Shown: one piece after another, positions 24,732 to 34,036 of the stretch
Numbering within the stretch: position 1 is the stretch's first letter
How the letters are laid out: each line of letters begins with the position of its first letter
Notes under the pieces: generated by a model
The model's input: only the letters and a program-made list of their open reading frames with translations
Databases searched by the model: none
Told to the model about the DNA's origin: nothing
Source of the DNA: Candidatus Dependentiae bacterium
GTDB lineage: Bacteria; Babelota; Babeliae; Babelales; Vermiphilaceae
Reading direction: 5' to 3'
DNA: 64,000 bases
NCBI GenBank assembly: GCA_040878395.1
Contig: JBBDMI010000003.1
Span: 62,001-126,000 of the forward strand
Position numbers and translations under genes: made by a program

Positions 24732-24754
24732 AATTTAATATAAACAAATTCTGT

Positions 24755-25231
24755 TTATTTTTGTTCGTTTGAAACTTCTTCAGATGTAACTGCATCATCA
24801 ACGTTATTTTTAGTTGAAGTTGTGTTAAATAATGAATTAACGTTTTGACGAGCCATGTTCCAATAGTTAGTTGCATAAGTTTGTGTTGTTGTGAATGCTT
24901 TGTTGAACTGATCATTTTGACGAACTTCTGCCAATGCAGTCGGTGCGTTAACTTTAGCGTTGAATAATCTTTGTCTAATTGCTGCAAAACTGAATGGATT
25001 TTGTAATTGTGTAATTGGTGTGCGAGTGTCTGGATTTTGCATGAAATATTCAGCAGTTTTACCTAGTCCATAACCTGAAGTTCCATAAATTACCGGACGG
25101 TTAAAAAGTGCTTGACGAGTAAGAGTTGCAGCTGATGTAAATAAGCTTTTTGTTGCAACAAGCATTGCATGGCAAGGTGCTGCACAAACTAATAAGAGCG
25201 CAAGAGTAAGCGCTTTTTTCATAGATAACAT
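24755..25231 (-). CDS. Secreted protein of unknown function
   Basis: 158 residues. A GGAGG site lies seven bases before the ATG; a second in-frame ATG three codons later (MKKALTL) is less well placed. The signal peptide ends near APCHA. The mature part is rich in T, N, Q and A, with a GYGLGKTAEYFM segment and a disordered C-terminus (TSTKNNVDDAVTSEEVSNEQ). No cysteines after the signal. No family recognised. It has its own leader of about 195 bases upstream. Confidence 0.65.
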   Translation of the reverse strand: MLSMKKALTLALLLVCAAPCHAMLVATKSLFTSAATLTRQALFNRPVIYGTSGYGLGKTAEYFMQNPDTRTPITQLQNPFSFAAIRQRLFNAKVNAPTALAEVRQNDQFNKAFTTTQTYATNYWNMARQNVNSLFNTTSTKNNVDDAVTSEEVSNEQK

Positions 25232-25427
25232 AAAGTATCCTCCATTTGAGCATGAAATAAGGTAAAAAATGCTTTTCTACCCTGTTTTTCAGCTTTTTAT
25301 ATTAATATATACACTTATCATTTTACATAATTACCTTGGTTTGTCAATTTGTATAGAATAGTTGCCTTTTGCTTTAGTATTATTTCTATTAAGCTGTTTT
25401 GATAAAGGTGCTTGAGTAAAAAAGTAT

Positions 25428-26501
25428 CTATAGTCCTGCTTTAGAGCAGATTTCAGAAGAAACTTTATAGCATGCTAAGCCAAATAATATCATTCCTGCA
25501 GCACGGCCTGTAGTATAGCTTCTAATTCTATTAACATGTCCCAAGGGGCTTTTTTCCAACAGTCCTCGATAGCGCAAAATGTTTAGAGTTGCTTTTGTGC
25601 GTAGACCAGGAGATGTTTCAGAGGTATTGATATGTTTTGCTGCTGCATTATATGTCAGAGAAATGTTTATAGGATCGATGTTAGAGTTATAAGAAGTATA
25701 AGATGAAAGATGTCTTTTTATGCCTTCTTCTGTTAAGTGTTCTGTAGGATGTTCATGATATGAGCATCGTTGATAGCCTTTTTTTTCAATAACAGGTGCA
25801 ATTTGTTCTATATGTTTTCCACCTGCTACGACAATAGATGTTCGATTTTTTCTACGATCCTCGGATATTTTTTGCAGTATATGCAGGTCAAGCAAATGAG
25901 CTTCTCGACTTGAGAAGAGGCAATACGTTGGCAAAGGATTGAGTCCTAGTTTTGAACGAAATAGATTTGTTACTTTATTATAGTTGGTCATGCTAAAAGG
26001 GTAGTGTTGTAATTTCTTAAGTATTGGCAAACCATATTTTTCAAATTCACCAATAATTTTTTTGTTATGTTCTTGAAAGTCATTTTTATAAGCTAATGTT
26101 TGTTCATATTGTTTTAATATCGGTGGTGCATAGAAACATCCTAAAACGCTATCTTCACGAGGTCTAAATTCAATGTTTGAACTTTTGATACCGGCAGCTA
26201 ATGCCCAAGGATGTAAACAAAATAAAGGAATTTCTTTACCAAATCGGTGGGAAGGGCCTAGTAGTAATAGCCGTGATGTTTTAGCAGCCATTTTGTCTTC
26301 AACAATCATATGGGCATTAGGTATGTGTGATGCTCCCTTAATAAGTTCATATTGTTGGTAACAGCTATGTTTATCTGGTAGATGAATATCACCATAACCG
26401 ATAATGACATGATTGTTTGCGGGGTCCTTCCAGATACCGGCGGAATATATTATTGCTTGTACATGTGATCCAATCAGTAGTGTTAAAAAAAATAATAACA
26501 T
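25428..26501 (-). CDS. Exported protein, possibly related to TraB/ChaN-type hydrolases
   Basis: 357 residues; signal sequence MLLFFLTLLIGSHVQA; a C-terminal hydrophobic segment (GRAAGMILFGLACYKVSSEI) could anchor it. Segments NNHVIIGYGDIHLPD near the start, SREAHLLDLHILQKI in the middle and TSIVVAGGKHIEQIAPVIEKKGY resemble the GxxH, (D/E)xH and GxxH pattern spaced along TraB/Tiki/ChaN-like metal-dependent enzymes. This is a by-eye likeness of moderate strength, not a firm call. It stands alone between two secreted or membrane genes. Confidence 0.65.
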   Translation of the reverse strand: MLLFFLTLLIGSHVQAIIYSAGIWKDPANNHVIIGYGDIHLPDKHSCYQQYELIKGASHIPNAHMIVEDKMAAKTSRLLLLGPSHRFGKEIPLFCLHPWALAAGIKSSNIEFRPREDSVLGCFYAPPILKQYEQTLAYKNDFQEHNKKIIGEFEKYGLPILKKLQHYPFSMTNYNKVTNLFRSKLGLNPLPTYCLFSSREAHLLDLHILQKISEDRRKNRTSIVVAGGKHIEQIAPVIEKKGYQRCSYHEHPTEHLTEEGIKRHLSSYTSYNSNIDPINISLTYNAAAKHINTSETSPGLRTKATLNILRYRGLLEKSPLGHVNRIRSYTTGRAAGMILFGLACYKVSSEICSKAGL

Positions 26502-26633
26502 AGTTAAAGGCCTTTCTAGTTTAGCTCTATGTGTTTAGTTGTGCATATATAATAGTTTATATATGTATATTGCTCAATAGGATTGATGCTTGAGGCTGTA
26601 TTATAGTATCTTCATATAAATATGGAGGATATA

Positions 26634-27707
26634 ATGAGTCAAAAAAATAGCTTAGTATTAATTATCGATTTCTTGAGTAATTTGTTTAAATTAATTATCC
26701 CGGCTATGAGTGCCTTTTTATTTGGTTATCTTATGTTTCGGGCCACTCCTATAATTTCACCAATGATTGCTTTAATATCTGTTACTTCAGTTGCTGTTCT
26801 GTTTATTGGAATGGCATTTTATCTCTATCACTTTAAAGATGATATCTATATTGCTTATGGGGGTGCGATAGCCGGTGTTAGTCTGTTATATGCATCTTTT
26901 TATCAAGCATATGTCTCATTTGCTCTTTTCAAGCCTATTGAAACCTTTTGGCATTTAACTATTATTGCTCTTGCAGCAGCGTATGCGGCGGTTCGTTTTC
27001 AGGGTTGGTTACTCGCAGTGTTGGCAATCGCAATGAGTTTGGTTACGCCTTCAATAGTATTGGTTTTCTTGAGTAGATCTTTTTTAGCTTGGTATTTTGT
27101 TTTGTTTTTATTGTTTTCGATGCTGATTGCTTATTGGCGGGGTTGGTTTGAATTGGCAGCTTTGAGTTTTCTGGGGTTTGTAATGTATAATCCGCTACTT
27201 TTTACTTTTACCGATTTAGAGGGAAAAAAAGGATTTTTGAGTATATATCAAGTTTTTTGGATTGCAGCAGCTCTTTTTGGTATTTATACCTGTATCCCAT
27301 ATTTCTATACATTGTTTTGGGCAAAAAAAAGAATCTTTGAATCGATTAGTATTACTGTCGGTGGAGCATATAGTTTTGCATTGGTGCGTTATATTATTAA
27401 AACGCAATTATCGATGCTTGAAAAGCTTCCTTTTTTTATCAAGTTATTTGTTGGTAAAACGCTTATTATGAATGATATTCATATGTATCTATTTTTGTTG
27501 TACGGATTAATATATGCGCTTCTCTTTGTACTTTTATATTTAGTAAACAGACAAGCGAAAGTCGTACTTGCAACATTAGCAAGTTTATCTGTTATTTGTA
27601 CAATTGGCATGTTTTATACGCAAACGAAAGCTACCGGAATTTTGCGATATATAATGCGTCTACGTAGATTTTTGTTGCAAACTATACAAGTGGTTATTAG
27701 GCAGTAA
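26634..27707 (+). CDS. Polytopic membrane protein, DUF2339-like
   Basis: 357 residues from the ATG at 26634; GGAGG stands six bases before it, while the ATG at 26622 lacks one. The protein is almost all hydrophobic helices (at least ten), with short loops. Alternating small residues (GGAIAGVSLLYASFYQAY, IIALAAAYAAVRFQGWLLAV) recall DUF2339 predicted membrane proteins. Function unknown. Its end overlaps the convergent TPR gene by 11 bases, so the two share no terminator. Confidence 0.7.
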   Translation: MSQKNSLVLIIDFLSNLFKLIIPAMSAFLFGYLMFRATPIISPMIALISVTSVAVLFIGMAFYLYHFKDDIYIAYGGAIAGVSLLYASFYQAYVSFALFKPIETFWHLTIIALAAAYAAVRFQGWLLAVLAIAMSLVTPSIVLVFLSRSFLAWYFVLFLLFSMLIAYWRGWFELAALSFLGFVMYNPLLFTFTDLEGKKGFLSIYQVFWIAAALFGIYTCIPYFYTLFWAKKRIFESISITVGGAYSFALVRYIIKTQLSMLEKLPFFIKLFVGKTLIMNDIHMYLFLLYGLIYALLFVLLYLVNRQAKVVLATLASLSVICTIGMFYTQTKATGILRYIMRLRRFLLQTIQVVIRQ

Positions 27708-28770
27708 CCTGTTTTATATCTTGTATGGTCGGCTTTAAAGCTAATGTAATTTCATGATCAGGGAATTTTTCAATTAATTCATTCAATTTTGTTTGTTCGA
27801 TAGTTTTGTTTTGTTCTGCTTGGGCAAGCTCGATTTCCAGTTTCAGTAATTTGGGTTCGATGTTTGGGCGGACAACCAAATCATTGCTGCGAGCATCATC
27901 TAATCGTTTGTGAGCAGAACGATAAATACCACGGCCGATATAATGCTGAGCAACATAGAGATTGCTATCAACAAGTTTTTGTTGGCACATGCGCTTGAAT
28001 TCGGAAACGCGCTCTATGTTTTCTTTGGCATAGATTGCAGAACGTGTCTCAAACTGTTTAATCAAATTGAGTGTATCTTCAGTTTTTGTTTGATCGCGAT
28101 CAAAATTTGCAGTCTGTTCCCAACTGCACTCAATCGCTTTTACAAATGCCTGTTCAACATATTCATTGCCGGGATAGAGTTTTATAAAGTCATCGAACAG
28201 TTTTTCTGCTTTTGCATATTGCCCTGTTTTCATCAAAAGTTCTGCCCATTCGAGCATGATGAAAACTAATTGCTCAGCATTTTCAGTCAGACGGAACATT
28301 TTCTCAAGATATTTAATAGCAACTTCATAATCACCTTCTAAAAGAAGTTCATTTTTTCGTTGCAATAGTTGGTGGAAATTCATTTGGCTTATAGTCAAAT
28401 GCTCTTTGCGTGGTGCTCGGCGTTTTTGCATCCATTTTTTGTATGATGCTTTTTCTTTTCGTTCTTTATTTCTTTTTCTTGCTTCGTCTTGATCTGGTAG
28501 GTTGCGACTAAATTGTTGGCTGAGTTCCTGTTTTTGTTTTGTGTATTCAGTTGGAGGTGCAGGGGCAAAAACGAGCATTCTTGGCGGTTCTTCATCAAGA
28601 ACTTCATTTGTAACTGTGCTTTGATCTTGGGTGGTCTTAGGGTTTTGATTTTCAGTTGTCTTTGGTTCTTGTGTAGTTATTTTTTCTGTTTGTTCAGATT
28701 TTACAAGATCATCTTTTGCATGTATTGCAGTGATCGTTATCAGAGATAGTATAAGAGCAATCTGTTTCAT
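27697..28770 (-). CDS. Secreted TPR-like protein
   Basis: 357 residues; signal peptide MKQIALILSLITITAIHA; a T/Q/E/K-rich linker to about 85; then a basic KKWMQKRRAPRKEHLT stretch and a helical repeat region. ELLLEGDYEVAIKYLEKMFR and ELLMKTGQYAKAEKLFDDFIKLYPGNEY are TPR-type units, and KLDDARSN and later helices continue the solenoid. TPR units followed by FIKLYPGN-like ends are typical of periplasmic scaffold proteins such as BamD and YbgF; the basic linker differs from those. The role is unknown. Confidence 0.8.
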   Translation of the reverse strand: MKQIALILSLITITAIHAKDDLVKSEQTEKITTQEPKTTENQNPKTTQDQSTVTNEVLDEEPPRMLVFAPAPPTEYTKQKQELSQQFSRNLPDQDEARKRNKERKEKASYKKWMQKRRAPRKEHLTISQMNFHQLLQRKNELLLEGDYEVAIKYLEKMFRLTENAEQLVFIMLEWAELLMKTGQYAKAEKLFDDFIKLYPGNEYVEQAFVKAIECSWEQTANFDRDQTKTEDTLNLIKQFETRSAIYAKENIERVSEFKRMCQQKLVDSNLYVAQHYIGRGIYRSAHKRLDDARSNDLVVRPNIEPKLLKLEIELAQAEQNKTIEQTKLNELIEKFPDHEITLALKPTIQDIKQVTA

Positions 28771-28982
28771 TTTTTAAACCTTTTATAGATCAAGATAGTT
28801 TGAGTTGCATATAATAATTTTATCGCCTGGGCTTATAAAAGCAAATGCCATGAGATTAAGATTTGCTCCTTTTAATACAATAGGCTGTTTCAGGTTTCCC
28901 TTGTCTGTAACATTTCTATACTATTATTTTTATTGTTGGTTTGTTATGCTGTCAAAATAATTAATACAAGCCATTTTAGGAT
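28771..28982. other. Divergent promoter region with a short coding-like remnant
   Basis: Between the TPR gene (-) and pilB (+). On the minus strand, the frame ending with TAA at 28783 reads KQPIVLKGANLNLMAFAFIS followed by PGDKIIICNSNYLDL without a proper start; it may be the tail of a lost gene. Otherwise AT-rich, with weak promoter-like sequence. Confidence 0.3.
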
Positions 28983-30704
28983 ATGAAAATGTTCAAAAAG
29001 GATGTGGGAGATCTGCTCATTGAGGCAGGTTTAATAACTTCTGACCAACGAGATCAATGTAAAAAAGAGAGTAATGAGTCCGGTGCTGCAATAACTGAAT
29101 GTTTATTAGCAAAAAAAATTATAACACCTGAAGCGCTTGCAAAAGCATTGGCAGCATATGTTGGTGCACCGTACATTGATGTTGTTACTGATAAAATGGC
29201 AGACATTACAACTTTAGGCAAAATTCCGCTCAAATTCTTGCGCGAAAATGAAGTTATGCCGGTTGTCATTGATGGAAAAATAACTACATTGACCTCAAAT
29301 CCTATGCATTTTCAACCGATTGATGAGTTAAGTTTATTATTAGGTGGCAATATTGGTTTTGCTATTGCTCAGCCAAAAACGATCATCGAAGCAATTAATA
29401 AGTATTATCCGCTTGAAGGAACCAAGCAGATGATGCAAGAGTTGGCAGAAGAGGAGCCGGCACTTGAACAAGTAGAATTTACCGATATTGATGAAGGTGA
29501 CATTGTTTCAATGGCTGCAGAAGCGCCGGTTATTAAGTTGGTTAATCATATTTTATATCAAGCGGTAAAACAGGGTGCATCTGATATTCATATTGAGCCG
29601 TATGAAAAAGAAGTTGGCGTTCGTTATCGTATTGATGGCGTGCTCTATAATATCATGTCACCGCCTAAAAGAATTCAGGATGCATTGATTTCACGTATAA
29701 AGATTATGGCGAATTTAAATATTGCTGAAAAACGTGTACCACAAGATGGACGAATAGATTTACGCATTGCGGGAAAACCGTATGATATTCGTGTTTCGAT
29801 TTTGCCCGTGCAATTTGGCGAACGTATTGTGATGCGTTTGTTAGATAAGTCCCGTACTTTTTCTAATTTAAAAGATATCGGTTTTTCCGATCGAGATTTT
29901 GCAATTATTACTACAGCAATTTCAAAGCCGAATGGTATTATTTATGTTACCGGACCTACCGGTTCCGGTAAGACGTCAACGCTTTATGCGGTGTTAGGTG
30001 AATTGAATAAACCTGGAGTTAATATTATTACCGTTGAAGATCCGGTTGAGTATCAAACAAAAGGTATTGGGCAAGTGCAAGTTCGTAGTAAAATTGGTAT
30101 GACATTTGCAGCAGCTTTACGTTCTATTCTGCGACAAGATCCAGATATCGTAATGATTGGTGAAACCCGTGACCAAGAAACTGCTCAAATTGCAATTCAA
30201 GCAGCATTAACAGGTCATTTAGTATTAAGTACATTGCATACTAATAGTGCACCGGCAACCATTACTCGTTTGCTTGATATGGGTGTTGAGCCTTATCTGA
30301 TTGCATCATCTTTGGAGCTTGCGATGGCACAACGTTTAGTCCGTAAATTGTGTCCATACTGTAAAAAACCTTATAAACCGACATTAGAAAGGCTTGCAAG
30401 TATCGGTTTAGATGAAAAAACCGCAAAAGATATTACATTTTATGAGCCGGTTGGATGCGAAGAATGTGCACAAACCGGTTATAAAGGTCGTCTTGCTATT
30501 TTTGAAATGATGGAAGTTACCTCTGAGTTGGCAAAGTTGATTATGGAGCGTGCTGATACCTCTCTTTTGCGACAACAGGCAATGAAGGATGGTATGACGT
30601 TACTTGTACAGGACGGTTTGCGTAAAATTAAAGAAGGTTTGACAACTATTTCTGAAGTTCTTTCGGTCGCTACTGTTGAAGTTGAAGTGGAAGAGTTTGA
30701 ATGA
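28983..30704 (+). CDS. pilB: Type IV pilus / type II secretion assembly ATPase PilB/GspE
   Basis: 573 residues. Hexameric ATPase that powers pilus or pseudopilus assembly at the cytoplasmic face. The N-terminal MshEN-type domain (GDLLIEAGLITSDQRDQCKK) is followed by the N2 domain (SDIHIEPYEKEVGVRYRIDG), Walker A GPTGSGKT (324-331), the Asp box and Walker B (ILRQDPDIVMIGETRD), the His box (TLHTNSA) and the CPYC...CEEC zinc motif. All key residues are intact. Other pilus parts nearby are the pseudopilin at 33319 and the PilM/PilN-like pair at 59893-61091. Confidence 0.95.
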   Translation: MKMFKKDVGDLLIEAGLITSDQRDQCKKESNESGAAITECLLAKKIITPEALAKALAAYVGAPYIDVVTDKMADITTLGKIPLKFLRENEVMPVVIDGKITTLTSNPMHFQPIDELSLLLGGNIGFAIAQPKTIIEAINKYYPLEGTKQMMQELAEEEPALEQVEFTDIDEGDIVSMAAEAPVIKLVNHILYQAVKQGASDIHIEPYEKEVGVRYRIDGVLYNIMSPPKRIQDALISRIKIMANLNIAEKRVPQDGRIDLRIAGKPYDIRVSILPVQFGERIVMRLLDKSRTFSNLKDIGFSDRDFAIITTAISKPNGIIYVTGPTGSGKTSTLYAVLGELNKPGVNIITVEDPVEYQTKGIGQVQVRSKIGMTFAAALRSILRQDPDIVMIGETRDQETAQIAIQAALTGHLVLSTLHTNSAPATITRLLDMGVEPYLIASSLELAMAQRLVRKLCPYCKKPYKPTLERLASIGLDEKTAKDITFYEPVGCEECAQTGYKGRLAIFEMMEVTSELAKLIMERADTSLLRQQAMKDGMTLLVQDGLRKIKEGLTTISEVLSVATVEVEVEEFE

Positions 30705-30732
30705 CATACTTTTGTATGAAATTACATATTCA

Positions 30733-33189
30733 TTAATTGTATGAAAGAAGATCGATTTCTTCCCATTCCGGTTTTCCAGTGTTTAGCCAAAGAGTATTTA
30801 ATAGTCCGCGATCATAAAAATTGAGCTTGAGGCCTTTAAATTCGTAATTTTTTATATTTTCGATAAATTCTAAAAGATTGTCTTTATTTATTGGTTTTTC
30901 TAATCTTTTTAGGCAATCTATAAGAACACTAGAATTTATGTATGCTTCAAGACTGATTGTATTGAATTCTAAGCCTTTGTTGGCGGCATCTTTTCGGTAT
31001 TCTTTAACGATGTTAATGTTACTTGCATTTGGATTGGGGACAATGTTTGAAATGATCATATCCAAACCTTTTTGTTTTAAGAAGTCTTCTAATCTTGGTT
31101 CAGAAAGCGTGTCGAGGCCAAACAACATTTTTTTTGTAAGAAAGTCCATGCCTACTTTGTTTAGAAGTTCTTTGGTTGGAATGGACAGGACATAAAAACC
31201 GATAGCATCAGGATTGAATTCTTTAATTTTTTTTGCTTGTTCGCTTAAGTCTAATACATAGCGTTCAGAACTTACAAATAGATAGTCAGTAATATTGTGC
31301 TTTTTGAATGCTTCTTTAGCTCCTTCAATTGCATTTTTTGCCCAAATATCGTTTTGATATAGAATAGCAATTCGTTTTGCATCTTTATTTTTAATTGCAT
31401 AATCAACAAGTATTTTTCCTTGTTGAGCATATGAGCTGCGCAAATGGACAACATATTTTAATCCACGTCCAACACCTGAATTAGGAAAGAGTACTAAAAC
31501 TTTTTCTTCTTTAATCAAGTCTTGATATGCCTCTAGTGTAGGGTCTCCAAATGGAGAAAGTAGAATATTTGTTTTATATTCATTCAAGAGAGTAAGTATG
31601 TTTTCACGAGTATTGTCAGGAGTATATTCATCATCCAAGGTGATGAGTTTTATGGATTTATTATGTACTCCTCCGCGATTATTGATATTTGTTATGGGCA
31701 TCATGAGGCCATTTTGAATATTTGTTCCGTACATCTTAGCAAATCTTTCTAGTGGAATAGACGTACCTATAACAATAGTATTGTTTTGTACGACCATTCC
31801 AGTTTGTGGTTCTGGAGCAACCACAGCGGCTTCTGTTTCAGGTTTGACTTCTAAGGTATCTTTTTTTTCTTCCTTTTTTGCATCGACCGGAGTTATCTCA
31901 TTGCTTTTTTGAGCAAGAGTACAGCTTTGAGAAAGTTTCTTAATTTTTTCTTCGATTTCTATTGTGTTTCTTAAGAGATTTGTAAATAACTGATCGTTAC
32001 TTGTTGATTCTTCGTCAGATCGAAGTTCTTGCAGTCCGGTTACTAAATTGTAGGTGTTATTTTTCTTGAAGCCCAATAATTCTCTGACGTCTTGGTTGTA
32101 GAGAGTTATTGTCCATTCATTTAATGTCTTGCCTACATTAAGAAATGTAAAGGCATCAAAGTAAAAGTCTTGTAAATGACGATAGCTTTCAGTTGGTGCT
32201 GAAAGAAGTGTCCATGCAGTTGATCCTTTATCTGATTCGAGTTGGGCCAAGCCGGGTGTTGGTCGATATATTGTTGATCGACTTTCACTTTTGATAATTG
32301 CGCGAATATTTATTTTTTTTTCGCTATCTTTAACTTTATTATTAAGTTGAAAGAGTTGTATTCTTTTATCGGTACCTTCAAAAAATCCTGTAAATTTTTC
32401 TTCATCAAGTTCTGTTTTATCTCGTCCATAATGAGATATTCTTATAACATTAATTGATTCATCATCTTCACTTCCAATCAAATAAAGTGCAAGAGGAAGC
32501 GTGTTGAAAAAGCTTGAAATTTCTTTGCCTAAGGGAGGGTCTTCATTTGAAATTGAGGCAGCTCTAATGATTAGATCATCTTTTAAGTTAAAATTCTTCC
32601 AATGATCAACATCTTCATGATTGCCTCGTATATAAAATACTTTATTAGAATTTTCATCCATTAATTTTAGTATTAAGCCAAGTACTTCAAGAGAATATGC
32701 AGATCTATTAATAAAATCACCATTAAAAATAAAATAGTAGTCTGGTTTAATTATTTGTAGGTTTTCATCTATAATACCGCGCTTAAAAAGCTCTTCAAGA
32801 GCACGGACGAGGGAATGAAATGCCCCTTGGACGTCGCCCCAAATGATAAATGTACTGCCTTCTTGCGGTTTCATTTTTATTACGTATCGGCCAATGTACC
32901 CAGAGTTTTCTCGATCATTAGTTACTTTGGAAAGTAGGTGTGCAAAACCTTTTATATTCCATGAAGGTGGGGTTTTTATGTTGATTTTATAAAGAAATCT
33001 ATTAAACCAGTTTTGGACAAGCGTACGAGAGTAGGCAGAAAAATCAGGGTTTGCCCAAGTGGTACCTTGTATTGGAGGATTTTCATCAATGCTCGCAGCA
33101 TATTGACTGATTTCAGGTAAATTGGAAAAAAACGTAAAATTTATTGTGGGAACAATGAGGCTTACAAGTAGGATATAGATTTTTTTCAT
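30733..33189 (-). CDS. Exported PPP-type phosphatase fused to a periplasmic binding protein
   Basis: 818 residues with a signal sequence (MKKIYILLVSLIVPTINFTF). Residues about 110-400 form a calcineurin-like phosphoesterase of the PPP/ApaH type: FIIWGDVQGAFHSL (118-126 core), FNGDFINR (156-162), IRGNHED (188-193) and later an ISHYGRD metal-site candidate. The first motif is GDVQG, not GDxHG, so one metal ligand is changed. A linker rich in K, E and T follows. Residues from about 466 form a Leu/Ile/Val-type ligand-binding domain: IVIGTSIPLERFAKMYGTN, a NNRGGV(H)-x-KSIKLITLDDEYTPDNT strand pair, and RIAILYQNDIWAKNAIEG. I know no such fusion. It could sense a ligand and act on phosphate esters outside the cytosol. 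Confidence 0.85.
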   Translation of the reverse strand: MKKIYILLVSLIVPTINFTFFSNLPEISQYAASIDENPPIQGTTWANPDFSAYSRTLVQNWFNRFLYKINIKTPPSWNIKGFAHLLSKVTNDRENSGYIGRYVIKMKPQEGSTFIIWGDVQGAFHSLVRALEELFKRGIIDENLQIIKPDYYFIFNGDFINRSAYSLEVLGLILKLMDENSNKVFYIRGNHEDVDHWKNFNLKDDLIIRAASISNEDPPLGKEISSFFNTLPLALYLIGSEDDESINVIRISHYGRDKTELDEEKFTGFFEGTDKRIQLFQLNNKVKDSEKKINIRAIIKSESRSTIYRPTPGLAQLESDKGSTAWTLLSAPTESYRHLQDFYFDAFTFLNVGKTLNEWTITLYNQDVRELLGFKKNNTYNLVTGLQELRSDEESTSNDQLFTNLLRNTIEIEEKIKKLSQSCTLAQKSNEITPVDAKKEEKKDTLEVKPETEAAVVAPEPQTGMVVQNNTIVIGTSIPLERFAKMYGTNIQNGLMMPITNINNRGGVHNKSIKLITLDDEYTPDNTRENILTLLNEYKTNILLSPFGDPTLEAYQDLIKEEKVLVLFPNSGVGRGLKYVVHLRSSYAQQGKILVDYAIKNKDAKRIAILYQNDIWAKNAIEGAKEAFKKHNITDYLFVSSERYVLDLSEQAKKIKEFNPDAIGFYVLSIPTKELLNKVGMDFLTKKMLFGLDTLSEPRLEDFLKQKGLDMIISNIVPNPNASNINIVKEYRKDAANKGLEFNTISLEAYINSSVLIDCLKRLEKPINKDNLLEFIENIKNYEFKGLKLNFYDRGLLNTLWLNTGKPEWEEIDLLSYN

Positions 33190-33318
33190 AAGGTATATGT
33201 CTTTTCGGTTGTGATTATTATTGAGTGCATTTTTGCTTTTTATTTTTTTATATGCACTTGTTTTTAAATAATTTCACATGCATCATGATAATAAATATAG
33301 ATGATGAGAGTAAAGTAT

Positions 33319-33843
33319 ATGTATTTTAAAATGAATATAGGTCAAAAAAAAAGTTTAGGGTTTTCTTTGTTAGAGATGCTTATTGTTTTGGCGTTGGTTT
33401 CTCTTACGTTGTATCTATCCTTTGGGCAGTTGCGTTTTTTAAAGCGTGGATATGCCTGTGCAGAGTTAGATAGTTTGTATCAGACCTGTTTGTATATGCA
33501 GCGTCATGCAATGGTTACCGGAAAAACTTGTGATATAACATTGAATCTTGTAGATAATTCTTATCAATTTAATAATCAACAATGTCAATTGGCGCAAGGT
33601 ATACAATTTGATGTTTTGCCATACGTGAAAGGACCGCCGTCAACGCCTACAAAATTATTATCAAAGCCGTGTAGTTTTAAAAATAATCATATCAGTTTTT
33701 CAAAAGATGGGAGTATGAGTGCAGGAGCAGTGTATATAACTGATGTGGCACATAATTGTTTGTATGCGTTGAGTTCGTCAGTTTCGTCGTATTCCTATTT
33801 GCGCAAATATCGTTATGCTGGTAAATGGCATCAGTTAGATTAA
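33319..33843 (+). CDS. Type II secretion/type IV pilin-like pseudopilin (GspH-like)
   Basis: 174 residues from the preferred ATG at 33319 (GAGAG eight bases upstream). The class III leader reads GQKKSLG, then the processed N-terminus FSLLEMLIVLALVSLTLYLS: phenylalanine at +1 and glutamate at +5 are intact. The rest, with QTCLYMQRHAMVTGKTCDIT, follows GspH/FimT minor pseudopilins, and a CxxxxCxL pair may form a disulphide. It would be cut by a PilD peptidase (not in this window) and assembled with the help of PilB. Confidence 0.85.
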   Translation: MYFKMNIGQKKSLGFSLLEMLIVLALVSLTLYLSFGQLRFLKRGYACAELDSLYQTCLYMQRHAMVTGKTCDITLNLVDNSYQFNNQQCQLAQGIQFDVLPYVKGPPSTPTKLLSKPCSFKNNHISFSKDGSMSAGAVYITDVAHNCLYALSSSVSSYSYLRKYRYAGKWHQLD

Positions 33844-33930
33844 CGTGAATTAGATTTAAGAAATTTATTTTGCAAATTGTTTTTTTTTGCTGATATAATG
33901 CGGCTTAATGAAAGAAGTGGGTATTTTTTT

Positions 33931-33951
33931 GTCATCCTCGAAGAGGATGAC
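33931..33951. repeat. Perfect palindromic hairpin GTCATCCTC/GAGGATGAC
   Basis: Nine-base arms with a GAA loop in the 190-base gap before tamB. T7 lies before it and AAAG after it, so it is not a normal terminator on either strand. It looks like a REP-type intergenic palindrome. Confidence 0.6.
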
Positions 33952-34036
33952 AAAGTAGCGTCTTTAAATTATATGCAAAGAACTGACTAGATCAAGTTTA
34001 CATTAGATTGGACCAGTATTTTTTGGAATAGTTACT

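Noticed and set aside
28783-28923. Minus-strand coding-like frame before the TPR gene
   Set aside because: The composition looks protein-like but there is no start with an RBS and no recognisable family; noted only as a possible remnant.
33931-33951. Hairpin as terminator of the pseudopilin gene
   Set aside because: The T-run precedes the stem and A-rich bases follow it on the plus strand; the minus strand also lacks a U-tail.
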